DNA from: Candidatus Hermodarchaeota archaeon
Lineage (GTDB): Archaea > Asgardarchaeota > Hermodarchaeia > Hermodarchaeales > Hermodarchaeaceae
Assembly (NCBI GenBank): GCA_016840185.1
Contig: JAEOSV010000062.1
Coordinates: forward strand, 1-7,768
Reading direction: 5' to 3'
DNA: 7,768 nt
Shown here: positions 1-6,946 of the stretch, piece after piece
Numbering within the stretch: position 1 is the stretch's first letter
Layout of the letters: each line of letters begins with the position of its first letter
Notes under the pieces: model-generated
Told to the model about the DNA's origin: nothing
The model's database searches: none
What the model saw: only the letters and a program-made list of their open reading frames with translations
Made by a program: the position numbers and the translations under genes

Positions 1-902
1 AGTATTTTCCTTCATGTTCTACCCAGCCTTACCAGCTTGACGCAACGTTGCGAGAATTGTCTAAGCGTAATTTCTCGGATGTTCTTGCCTTGGAAAACAT
101 GACGGTGGTTACCGACGCACGAACGGGAATGTACAAGAATCGTTACGTTCCTCTACTCGAAAAACATGATGTTCCTTGGACCATTTTGATTGACGAGGAA
201 TGGGTGGAAGTGAACCCATCGAAGCCCATGGTCTTTGGTCAAGAAGATATGCTTATGCCTAAACCCATTATTGATGCCCAGATTATCCATTTGCCCACGT
301 TCAAATGCCATGGTCACAGTACCATTACGTGTTCGATGAAAAACGCCTTTGGTTTTCTTCGCACAGTTCGTCATCATTATCATTTGAAAATACATGAAAT
401 CCTGGTTGACTTGCTTCGCATTCAACAGGAATTCTGTGGTCCCCTTTTCGCATTTGCCGATAGTACCATAGCTATGGATGGGGCAGGTCCACGAACTGGG
501 CACCCCTACGTACAAAATTATATTGCGGCTAGCGGTGATCTGGTTGCCTTGGATGCTCTATGTGCCCAAATGATTGGATACGACCCCATGGATATTGGTC
601 ATGTTCGCATGGCGCATGAACAAGGACTTGGAAACGGCGACCTATGTACAAAGGAAATTGTAGGCGACGAGATTGATGGCGTGTGCTTTAAATATCAAAC
701 GAAACTGGATCCTGTTATCCGATTTGATCGACTCTTCCGAAGCAGCTTCCTCGAACCATTCATGATGCGATCCGCCTTCTTCAATGTCAATGTGAAAATT
801 AGCCACTATCTTCGGGACATTTGGCTCCGAACTCGCGGGAAAAAACACATTGACCGAATCATGAAAACCAGATGGGGCAAATTGTTCCGTCGCTACCTCT
901 AA
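1..902 (+). CDS. DUF362 domain-containing protein, 5' truncated by window edge
   Basis: The reading frame is open from base 3 with no stop before TAA at 900-902, so the gene begins outside the window. A TTG at 48 is only an internal codon: the residues before it (YFPSCSTQPYQLDAT) fit the family, where a similar STQPWQL-like stretch lies some tens of residues inside the protein. About 299 residues are visible. DUF362 hallmarks are the HLPTFKCH...SMKNAFGF segment (bases about 294-356), the MDGAGPRTG glycine/proline motif (474-500), a segment like ASGDLVALDALCAQMIG (529-579) and DPMDIGHVRMAHEQGLGNGD (582-641). The C-terminus is basic (RGKKHIDRIMKTRWGKLFRRYL-like). No ferredoxin-type CxxCxxC cluster motif is visible, unlike some DUF362 proteins. 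The family's biochemical role is poorly defined and no reaction is proposed. It is probably a separate transcription unit from the genes downstream, given the 113-nt gap. Family assignment is confident; function is not known. Confidence 0.88.
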   Translation, partial: YFPSCSTQPYQLDATLRELSKRNFSDVLALENMTVVTDARTGMYKNRYVPLLEKHDVPWTILIDEEWVEVNPSKPMVFGQEDMLMPKPIIDAQIIHLPTFKCHGHSTITCSMKNAFGFLRTVRHHYHLKIHEILVDLLRIQQEFCGPLFAFADSTIAMDGAGPRTGHPYVQNYIAASGDLVALDALCAQMIGYDPMDIGHVRMAHEQGLGNGDLCTKEIVGDEIDGVCFKYQTKLDPVIRFDRLFRSSFLEPFMMRSAFFNVNVKISHYLRDIWLRTRGKKHIDRIMKTRWGKLFRRYL

Positions 903-952
903 TTCACACACCAGTTACTCTATACACCCAAGTGTTATCCAAATAGTTGGCA

Positions 953-987
953 TAAGGCTTATGTGCGTCAAGGTGCCACAAGCCTTA
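953..987 (+). promoter_or_regulatory. Stem-loop in the DUF362/GT-C intergenic gap
   Basis: TAAGGCTT (953-960) and AAGCCTTA (980-987) are perfect 8-bp inverted arms around a 19-nt loop. The left arm also overlaps a smaller dyad, CATAAG-G-CTTATG (951-963). The structure lies 51 nt after the DUF362 stop codon and 28 nt before the next GTG start. A TTTT run follows at 995-998. It could end the DUF362 transcript, or lie in the leader of the downstream operon, whose promoter might be a TATA-like TCTATAC near 919-925. The arms are seen directly; either role is a guess. Confidence 0.35.
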
Positions 988-1015
988 GAACACCTTTTCC
1001 CACACTCGACGGTGC

Positions 1016-2230
1016 GTGCTATCCGTGACAAAGGACCACCCGGAATCTCAACTTGAACAATACACTTGGATCCGACTCCGTACCGTATTGAATTTCACCG
1101 ATCTCCCACGTCTTTTCCGAGAAAACGAATTCTGGGCTGGTATCATCGTCCGTCTTGTAACCTTGGTTGGGTTCATCATGTTCCTCAACGTTGCCGGTGA
1201 TTTGACGGACATGAATGAATTAGTTTTCAAAGGTATGGCAAACCTCTTGCAAGGCGTCAATCCCTATGGGCAGACTTACTTGCTTCATACGTTTGCCGGT
1301 CCTTTCACCCAAGAATACTTCAATTATCCACCCTTTGCGATTCTATTCCACCTACCCACAGTTCTCTGGCCGGGTCCTCAGAGTATCGGCACAATGGATT
1401 TCATGCCCGCATTCTTTCTTCTCCACTGGTTCTTCGATTTTGTCACCTATTACCGGCTCTGGCAAGGTGGTCATCGAATCATCTCAAAGATAATCTGGAT
1501 TAATCCCTTCTTCGTTTTCGTTAACATCATAACCTTCATTTCTCTTCCACTTATGCTGTTGACGTTATCTTTGATGAATCTGAATAATCCGATTCGTAGT
1601 TGTATCTATGCAATGCTTCTGACCGCAACTTATCAAATGGGAGCCATCTTTCTTCCTTTTCTCCTCATCCACCACTGGAGACGAGGACAACTTCGTCTGA
1701 GCCTCCTGGGCATGATTCCGGTACTGCTTGTGCTCTTGCCCTTCCTCTTCTGGAATCCCTTCGCTTTGGTGAGTGACCTTTTCATCCATCAGGTTGGGAG
1801 ACCGCCTGTCAACTGGCTGGATAGCAATAATCTCAGTCCCTACTACAACCGCTACTATCCACTTGCATTTCTGTTCATGGGGTCCATTCCGTCCTGGGCA
1901 TTCAACATCGGAATCTTTCTTGGTATTCCTCCACCACTTGCACCACAAATTGCTCCCACGATGATGTTCATAGTCGCGGTTCTGGGCATCTTTGGAGTAG
2001 TATATTTCATTAAATATTCACGTAAAGCCCTTGCTATCTTTATTCCGGGCATACTTCTCGCCTTCTTCATCGCTAGTACCGCCGAAGGTTTGGCCCATTA
2101 TTGGGTGCTATGTCTCACGTTACCTTTCCTCTTCTACGCTCAACGTAATACCTTCAGATACTCCAAGGGCTCTGATAACAATGCAAGTAGAACAACAGAA
2201 ACTCATTCAAATAAGGAGAAAGTTCCATGA
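1016..2230 (+). CDS. Multi-pass membrane protein, putative GT-C fold glycosyltransferase (paralogue 1)
   Basis: This is a 404-aa integral membrane protein with about nine or ten hydrophobic segments (roughly residues 40-60, 104-118, 129-147, 155-185, 196-220, 228-248, 282-303, 312-333, 337-355, 361-375) and a short polar C-tail. After the first helix come D62 and DMNEL (65-69), then GVNPY (80-84) and NYPPF (103-107). An acidic residue in the first outer loop followed by G-x-NPY and YPP motifs is typical of GT-C transferases such as GT87/DUF2029, which use polyprenyl-phosphate sugars on the outer side of the membrane. Sugar and acceptor cannot be told. GTG at 1016 was chosen because the frame is closed by TAG at 986-988 and the first in-frame ATG would cut into helix 1. 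GTG at 1025 is an alternative, with GGTG at 1011-1014 better spaced from it. It overlaps the next, paralogous gene by 4 bp. An uncharacterised transporter-like protein is the main alternative. Confidence 0.72.
   Translation: MLSVTKDHPESQLEQYTWIRLRTVLNFTDLPRLFRENEFWAGIIVRLVTLVGFIMFLNVAGDLTDMNELVFKGMANLLQGVNPYGQTYLLHTFAGPFTQEYFNYPPFAILFHLPTVLWPGPQSIGTMDFMPAFFLLHWFFDFVTYYRLWQGGHRIISKIIWINPFFVFVNIITFISLPLMLLTLSLMNLNNPIRSCIYAMLLTATYQMGAIFLPFLLIHHWRRGQLRLSLLGMIPVLLVLLPFLFWNPFALVSDLFIHQVGRPPVNWLDSNNLSPYYNRYYPLAFLFMGSIPSWAFNIGIFLGIPPPLAPQIAPTMMFIVAVLGIFGVVYFIKYSRKALAIFIPGILLAFFIASTAEGLAHYWVLCLTLPFLFYAQRNTFRYSKGSDNNASRTTETHSNKEKVP
2213..2218 (+). promoter_or_regulatory. Shine-Dalgarno site for the second GT-C-like gene
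   Basis: AAGGAG lies 8 nt before the ATG at 2227, inside the end of the upstream coding region. Together with the ATGA overlap at 2227-2230 it supports coupled translation of the two paralogues and fixes the start of the second one. Confidence 0.75.
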
Positions 2231-3546
2231 GCCCACAATCTACTAAGCCGGATACCACCTTGCCATATGACTCTGACGCGAATCCATCTTATTCCACAAG
2301 AATCAGTGTATATTTCACTGATAGCTTCAGGCTTTATCGGCAATGGTGGAAAGAAATCGGTCTTGGAATTTTCATCCGCCTGGTCACCCTCTTTGGCATT
2401 CTCTATATTGCCAATTTCAATCCCACGTTCCCCGATATCAATGACATGAACGAACTACTCACCTATGGGCTCAACTACATGTTTATGGGTATGAATCCCT
2501 ACAATCGCGATTACTGGCTCTCAGCATTAGCCACGAGTCCCTGTGATATCTATTATCAGAATTTCATCAACTATGGTCCTGGGAGTCTCCTCATCCACAT
2601 CCCGTGCATGGTTTACCCTTTTTCCGTTGACTTTGCGGGCTGTATGGATTTTCAACCCAGCTTCATGATTTTACACATGTTCTTCGACTTTCTCCTATTT
2701 GACCGCATGATGCGCAATGGTAACCGAGTGGCGGCTATGTTCATTTGGATCAACCCGGTCATGGTCACCTTGAATTTTGTGACCCACATGAGCGTGGTCA
2801 TCTTTCTGCTGTGGATGGGTTATGAGAAATGGAAAGATCCCTTCTGGTCAATCTTCTGGTTGGGAATTGGAGCCATCACCTACCAATACATCGGCTTAAT
2901 CCTCCTCTTTGCCATTGTCTATCACTTCCGAAGCTACCGTAAATGGGTTCTCGGCGTCCTACCCTCTGTGATTATTTTTGGACTCTTCCAGGTATGGGCA
3001 TCGCTTGAAGCAATATTGACCAGTGATCCCACAAGGCATATGGCCATGATTTACGATTTACTGATAGTCCAGTTCGATCGACCTTATGAGGTCTGGCCCC
3101 TCCACATTCAATCCTGGTGGAGTTGGACCGGCTCCTTCCCAGCCATCATCTTTAATGTCTATTGGATAATCGCTAACAACATCTGGGCAAGCATGGGGCT
3201 AACTACAATCGATCCGATTTATTGGGCCCAGATTGGTGATCCCTTACAAATTGTAACCCGGAGTATGGTTCCACCGAACGGTATACGCATCAGCTCCATC
3301 TTTACTGTTGTTGCCCTAATCGTGACCCTTTACCTTCTGTTGAAGTTACTGTTACGCCCTGATTATGGTAAGAGCATCTTGTACAGTGTTATCAGTATGG
3401 GGTTGTTCTTGATTGGCGCGCCGGCTGGGATCTGGCATCACAATTTCATCGTCATTATCCCTGCTTTCTACCTAATCGTTTTCACGTCGGAATTGCCAGG
3501 ATTACGTAAGAAGTTGCATCTACGAGACCTTGAACCTGAGGACTAG
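2227..3546 (+). CDS. Multi-pass membrane protein, putative GT-C fold glycosyltransferase (paralogue 2)
   Basis: This 439-aa membrane protein is a clear paralogue of the preceding gene. Shared blocks in the same order are RLVTL (51-55), DMNEL (73-77), G-MNPY (88-92), an NY-P motif (115-118), MDFxPxFxxLHxFFDF (140-155), IWINP (173-177), TYQ (218-220), a QxxRPxxxW segment (282-290) and a late G-x-x-H before the last helix (401-404). By analogy with GT-C enzymes, D70, D73 or E76 in the first outer loop is a candidate catalytic acid, which is an inference. The YPP motif of paralogue 1 is NYGP here, so the loop has diverged. A longer aromatic insert (about 287-330, rich in Trp) probably lies outside the membrane. 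The start is ATG with a good Shine-Dalgarno site, in the ATGA overlap. The two proteins may form a heterodimer or act on successive sugars. The exact family is uncertain. Confidence 0.72.
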   Translation: MSPQSTKPDTTLPYDSDANPSYSTRISVYFTDSFRLYRQWWKEIGLGIFIRLVTLFGILYIANFNPTFPDINDMNELLTYGLNYMFMGMNPYNRDYWLSALATSPCDIYYQNFINYGPGSLLIHIPCMVYPFSVDFAGCMDFQPSFMILHMFFDFLLFDRMMRNGNRVAAMFIWINPVMVTLNFVTHMSVVIFLLWMGYEKWKDPFWSIFWLGIGAITYQYIGLILLFAIVYHFRSYRKWVLGVLPSVIIFGLFQVWASLEAILTSDPTRHMAMIYDLLIVQFDRPYEVWPLHIQSWWSWTGSFPAIIFNVYWIIANNIWASMGLTTIDPIYWAQIGDPLQIVTRSMVPPNGIRISSIFTVVALIVTLYLLLKLLLRPDYGKSILYSVISMGLFLIGAPAGIWHHNFIVIIPAFYLIVFTSELPGLRKKLHLRDLEPED

Positions 3547-3589
3547 GGCGTCGAAGATATCAAAGGGTTTAAATCCATGAGACGCCCTA
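3544..3589 (+). repeat. Perfect 9-bp inverted repeat bracketing a stop and a start codon
   Basis: TAGGGCGTC (3544-3552) and GACGCCCTA (3581-3589) are exact reverse complements with a 28-nt loop. The left arm begins at the TAG stop of the second GT-C-like gene. The loop holds an AAAGGG ribosome-site-like sequence (3562-3567) and the ATG at 3577, and the right arm falls in codons 2-5 of the next gene. In RNA this would be a GC-rich stem around the start site. No T-run follows, so it does not look like an ordinary terminator. Confidence 0.6.
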
Positions 3590-4179
3590 AAACAGCTTGG
3601 CTTGCAGGCTACCAATCGAGGGTAGGATGTACACTTATGCCAAGTGAGCTTAAGAGAATTGAAGCAGCGCGGGAGCTTCTCAAGCTCTTCCACACCCGGA
3701 AGCGCATCGAAACCATCATGGAGAAGCATACTTCCCCCCCAGGTGAGTGTCCTTTCTACGACAAGTCAGTGCTCAGTCACTGCAAACTCGAACCCCACGC
3801 TGCACACATACAGGATTGTCGTGGGCGAACCTTTTTGGATGGCATGCTCTGTGAAACCATCGCCGACCTTCCCTTTGATCGACGGGCCAACATCACTTTT
3901 TCTAATGCCCTCGAAGCCCTCCGCGTCGCTCAAACCCAAGATCCACGAACCTTAAGCGCTTTTCTAAGTGCATTCACGGATGGCTATTGGGAACTCCTGG
4001 CTGAGGGAGGACTCAGCGAGCATGAAGCGCTAACTAAGACAATTCTCGAACTTGAAGCCCTATTAGCTGAGTATTTTGCTGACCGCCGATTCGATTTACG
4101 TGGACAGATAAAAGGAGTAGTCAGTGAACTAACCACAGAATTTCGCCGACACCTCCAACCCGCAATAAAATGCAGCTAA
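3577..4179 (+). CDS. Hypothetical soluble protein with four regularly spaced cysteines
   Basis: I do not recognise this 200-aa protein. It has no signal peptide and no membrane segment, so it is probably cytoplasmic. Residues 22-50 are a basic, helical stretch. C58, C69, C81 and C92 form an almost even C-x10-C-x11-C-x10-C array, with H68, H74 and H77 between them; this could bind zinc or an iron-sulfur cluster, but the spacing fits no standard motif I know. Residues 105-190 are charged and predicted largely alpha-helical. Further cysteines are at 18 and 199. The gene starts 30 nt after the second GT-C-like gene and is probably in the same operon. ATG 3577 has a weak AAAGGG site inside the loop of an inverted repeat. 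ATG 3637 (residue 21, MPSELKR) is a real alternative, with GGTAGGA just before it, and would remove a 20-residue N-terminus that looks little constrained. The coding call is firm; function is unknown. Confidence 0.75.
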   Translation: MRRPKTAWLAGYQSRVGCTLMPSELKRIEAARELLKLFHTRKRIETIMEKHTSPPGECPFYDKSVLSHCKLEPHAAHIQDCRGRTFLDGMLCETIADLPFDRRANITFSNALEALRVAQTQDPRTLSAFLSAFTDGYWELLAEGGLSEHEALTKTILELEALLAEYFADRRFDLRGQIKGVVSELTTEFRRHLQPAIKCS

Positions 4180-4191
4180 TGTCTACATTAG
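4176..4191. repeat. Short dyad CTAATG-TCTA-CATTAG
   Basis: This is a 16-bp dyad with 6-bp arms (7 bp if the loop is read as CT). It overlaps the TAA stop of the Cys4 protein gene and lies about 27 bp upstream of the TTTTTAT box of the surface-protein gene. It could be an operator-like site or a small 3'-end hairpin; no T-run follows. It is absent at the equivalent place before the second surface-protein gene. Confidence 0.35.
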
Positions 4192-4339
4192 AGGGAATAG
4201 AGAAGCCCTACGGTGCGTTTTTATCCTAGAGTTCCTATCAGAAAGTAACCCATTTTTGGGAGAATCTATTATGAAAAATTCTAGGCTAATTTCAGTAGTG
4301 ATACTAATCGCTCTATTTACACCGATGTTCGTTGCTCCC
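4189..4339 (+). repeat. Direct repeat copy 1: promoter, leader and signal-peptide cassette
   Basis: This segment matches 6947-7100 in sequence and layout. Between TGCG and the start codon, 48 of 59 aligned columns are identical by hand count with two single-base gaps, including 16 identical bases TGCGTTTTTATCCTAG and 13 identical bases GTAACCCATTTTT. In the first 12 codons 33 of 36 bases match. Similarity drops sharply after the signal-peptide region. Confidence 0.8.
4214..4270 (+). promoter_or_regulatory. Putative promoter and leader of the 862-aa surface protein
   Basis: TTTTTAT (4218-4224) within TGCGTTTTTATCCTAG is the best TATA-box candidate; archaeal spacing of about 25 bp would put transcription start near 4246-4250, leaving a short leader. 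GGGAG (4258-4262) lies 8 nt before ATG 4271 and serves as the Shine-Dalgarno site. The same box, spacing and site occur before the paralogous gene at 7032, which strengthens the call. No clear BRE is visible. Confidence 0.5.
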
Positions 4340-6859
4340 GTGGTTCCGCTACTCCCTTCCGAGGCACCAGCTAATTCCACATTATCTGCTTCGGTTCCGA
4401 CTAGTGCTCTCAGTGCACCACCCGTTCCACAAATTCCTAGGACAGTTCGTGTTGCCATTTATACCGAATCTAATCTAACACGGCCATCTTATTCTGTGAC
4501 AGGATTGATGGCTTACAATGGATTAGATAACCTATCCGATGTACTTGTTGGAGCAGGGTATCAGGTCACGAATCTAACCACAGATGACATTTCTAATCAT
4601 CAATTAATGACCAGTAGGTTTGATGTGTTAATCATTCCAGATAACCTACCTCGTGAACGTATCGTCAACCAAGTCAAAAACTTCTGGATTGGTGGCGGAG
4701 GCATTCTCAGCTTTGATAGTGCCATCAGCTTTGTCTGCTATGCCGGCATTCTTCCTCACGAATCCGAAGGTTCTGAAAATAACGGAGTCTATTGGAGCTA
4801 TGGCACCTGGACAACACAACATGATGTCCAAGTTCGCCATCCTGTAACAAAAAGTTATCAGGTAAATCAACTTGTAGGATCCGAAAATATGGACTTTGGA
4901 AAATTCGATTGGGCTGCTCTCGGAGGCACATCTGCAGCCGGTGAAGTGGTATTACTCGCTCATATGGCAGGGTTTCCTAATGCAGCCAGTATTGTTGCCT
5001 ATGAATCCAGTCACAAGGGCGGACGATTTGTCCAATTACCTATCCTTGGACCTGTGCCATCAGGTATGACAGACTTAGTCATCGATGCCTGCGACTGGTT
5101 AACTCCTCGGCCCAAAGCCCGAATCGCCATCGATTACACCCACAATCCATATTTCAAAGTCGATCTCTGGGATATTGGTTCAAGTCCAGGGAACATCTTT
5201 ACCCAATTTCGAAATTCACTTGTGAATCGAACCTATACAGTTGACAAGCTTATGCCCTCAGCAACTGGTAATTTAACAGCCAGTCGCTTATCACCATATG
5301 ACGTTCTAATTTGTATCGTCCCCAACACGGGATTCAATTATTCTGCCAGTGAAGTACATACCGTTACCCAATTTGTAGAAAGCGGAGGCGCTCTCTTTGT
5401 AATTGGTGAGCGTTTGAGTTGGAATCCAACCCGAGTTGGATATCTGAACTACTTACTATCTAACCTACATATCCAAATTGCTACCCCGAACGCCCCCGAT
5501 AACATCCAAGACACAGGAGTACCACATCCGACAGCGGAATGGGTCACATCTCTCCACACTCCCGCTATCGGGACGCTTAACTTCACAGCCACTGGATATG
5601 GGCTTTGGGGACCAGATACCAGTAACTTTGCGATCGGTGCATCCGAACCCGGATCCGGACGTGTAATAGTTGGACCTGATATCAACTTCCTAGAGGACCA
5701 ATATCTTGGCGACAACGATAACTACCAATTTGGTTTCAACGCCATTAATTGGCTGTCAGCAACCACTGCTAACGTATTACTTTATGTAGATGAAGTCGTT
5801 AGCCCCAACTATTATCGGACTCCAGTATGTCAAGCCCTCAACGAGTTAGACATCACGTTTTACCTCACCTTCTATGATGTTTATCTAAATCTCTCTATGC
5901 ATACCTACTCATGGGACCTTATCATCGTGGATAACCCCATATACATACTCAGTTATCATACCGAATTTCTCGACTATATTGAGTCCGGTGGGCATTTCCT
6001 AATGTCTGCATACGATGTTGATGGTCCTTGGCTCCATCCTTTATGGCGGCAGCTCGGATTTGAATTTACTGCAGATGCACCGGATGAAGCAGACCTTTTC
6101 ATTTGGGACAGTGGACACGACATCTTCAATCAACCCGTGATGTATGGGGCTGCCAACTTCACCAATAACTTTGACTATGGTGATGAAGGCGATATGCTCA
6201 CCGTATTTTCCAACGCCACCGCCCTAGCAGGTTTTACTAGCAGCCCTGCTGCCGGCAATGCCTCAATTGTCCTTCGCAACGATTTCCAAACCCTGTACAA
6301 TGGCTATCTGATTGACGAATTCACCGGTGATACCGACGATTCCGCATATCCAGACAACTTGGAACTATGGATCAACGAAATCGCATTCATGATGCGACCT
6401 GTCTGCGCAATTACCCCCGGTGTGCCTGTAAACGTCACAACAGGACATATCCTCACCTTCCATGCCAACGTAACTAACCTCGGATTCACAGAAGCAATCT
6501 TGGGTGAAATCACCGCAAATGTTCTAGGTGGTCTTGGAACCTTGATGGATCCTGCGATTCAACCCTTCAACATTCTTCCTGGTGGTTTAGCAACGCTGAC
6601 CTGGCATGTCAATGTCACAGGTGTTGGCAATTTCACCATCACTTTCAGTACCACCTACCATGGACTTCCTGGCACAACGTATACGGGTGTTCCCGCTCAA
6701 GCAGATGTTGAAGCACTAACGGCACCACTTCCGCCTCCACCGATTCCACCTCTGCCTTGGTGGTGGTGGATTGTCGTCGTGATAGTTGTCATCGTTATTG
6801 TCGTTGTAATCCTTGTCTACCTGTTTATCTTACGACCCCGATCTGCCGGAACAAAATAG
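4271..6859 (+). CDS. Membrane-anchored surface protein with three GATase-like domains
   Basis: This 862-aa protein starts with a signal peptide (KNSR, then a hydrophobic stretch to about residue 28). Three Rossmann-like modules resembling class I glutamine amidotransferase/DUF4350/ThuA-type domains follow. Module 1 (about 58-280) runs RVAIY, AGYQV, FDVLIIPDNLPRE, GGGGILSFDS. Module 2 (284-495) runs ARIAIDYTHNPYF, YDVLICIVP, FVESGGALFVIGE. Module 3 (500-700) runs NVLLYVDEV, WDLIIVDNP, YIESGGHFLMSAYD. No nucleophile Cys stands where GATases have it (after the GG turn there is FDS, IGE and AYD), so binding rather than catalysis is likely. A beta-rich Ig/CARDB-like domain follows (710-815), then a proline linker, four Trp (830-833), a Val/Ile helix and a basic tail ILRPR, giving an outside/inside topology. 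Sixteen N-X-S/T sequons suggest heavy N-glycosylation. Start: ATG with GGGAG 8 nt upstream; an in-frame TTG at 4256 lies within that leader and is rejected. Ligand unknown. Confidence 0.85.
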   Translation: MKNSRLISVVILIALFTPMFVAPVVPLLPSEAPANSTLSASVPTSALSAPPVPQIPRTVRVAIYTESNLTRPSYSVTGLMAYNGLDNLSDVLVGAGYQVTNLTTDDISNHQLMTSRFDVLIIPDNLPRERIVNQVKNFWIGGGGILSFDSAISFVCYAGILPHESEGSENNGVYWSYGTWTTQHDVQVRHPVTKSYQVNQLVGSENMDFGKFDWAALGGTSAAGEVVLLAHMAGFPNAASIVAYESSHKGGRFVQLPILGPVPSGMTDLVIDACDWLTPRPKARIAIDYTHNPYFKVDLWDIGSSPGNIFTQFRNSLVNRTYTVDKLMPSATGNLTASRLSPYDVLICIVPNTGFNYSASEVHTVTQFVESGGALFVIGERLSWNPTRVGYLNYLLSNLHIQIATPNAPDNIQDTGVPHPTAEWVTSLHTPAIGTLNFTATGYGLWGPDTSNFAIGASEPGSGRVIVGPDINFLEDQYLGDNDNYQFGFNAINWLSATTANVLLYVDEVVSPNYYRTPVCQALNELDITFYLTFYDVYLNLSMHTYSWDLIIVDNPIYILSYHTEFLDYIESGGHFLMSAYDVDGPWLHPLWRQLGFEFTADAPDEADLFIWDSGHDIFNQPVMYGAANFTNNFDYGDEGDMLTVFSNATALAGFTSSPAAGNASIVLRNDFQTLYNGYLIDEFTGDTDDSAYPDNLELWINEIAFMMRPVCAITPGVPVNVTTGHILTFHANVTNLGFTEAILGEITANVLGGLGTLMDPAIQPFNILPGGLATLTWHVNVTGVGNFTITFSTTYHGLPGTTYTGVPAQADVEALTAPLPPPPIPPLPWWWWIVVVIVVIVIVVVILVYLFILRPRSAGTK

Positions 6860-6867
6860 TGGACATT

Positions 6868-6935
6868 GTGGAGGAGCTCTCCTCCACTCTCCCTTTCTTT
6901 TTCGGTTTTGCTATGATTTTGTTTTATTGTTGGTT
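6868..6935 (+). terminator. Hairpin plus T-rich terminator after the surface-protein gene
   Basis: GTGGAGGAG (6868-6876) and CTCCTCCAC (6879-6887) are perfect 9-bp arms, or 8 bp with a GCTC tetraloop. The structure begins 8 nt after the TAG stop. T-rich tracts follow to about 6935 (CCCTTTCTTTTTC, GGTTTTG, GATTTTGTTTTATTG). T-tracts alone can end archaeal transcription, so the call does not depend on the hairpin. It separates the two surface-protein genes into two units. Confidence 0.7.
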
Positions 6936-6946
6936 TGGAAAATGAC

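Noticed and set aside
48..50. TTG at 48 as the true start of the DUF362 gene
   Set aside because: The frame continues open to the window edge, and the upstream residues resemble internal sequence of the family.
153..515. Minus-strand open frame of 120 codons
   Set aside because: It lies fully inside the DUF362 gene, whose conserved motifs are on the + strand, and its translation has no recognisable domain.
642..911. Minus-strand open frame of 89 codons
   Set aside because: It is antisense to the conserved 3' end of the DUF362 gene and has no supporting start signal or motif.
1565..1948. Minus-strand open frame of 127 codons
   Set aside because: It is antisense to membrane-segment codons of the first GT-C-like gene; its polar, low-complexity translation is what such antisense reading gives.
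4256..4270. TTG at 4256 as start of the surface-protein gene
   Set aside because: The TTG precedes and overlaps the GGGAG site; ATG 4271 has ideal spacing, starts a good signal peptide, and matches the paralogue's ATG at 7032.
4183..4458. Minus-strand open frame of 91 codons across the surface-protein promoter
   Set aside because: It covers the promoter, leader and signal-peptide codons of the + gene, and the repeat with the second copy is explained by that gene's 5' end.
6758..6850. TGG repeats and Val/Ile-rich low-complexity codons as a simple DNA repeat
   Set aside because: They encode the Trp cluster and C-terminal membrane helix; the composition is explained by the protein.
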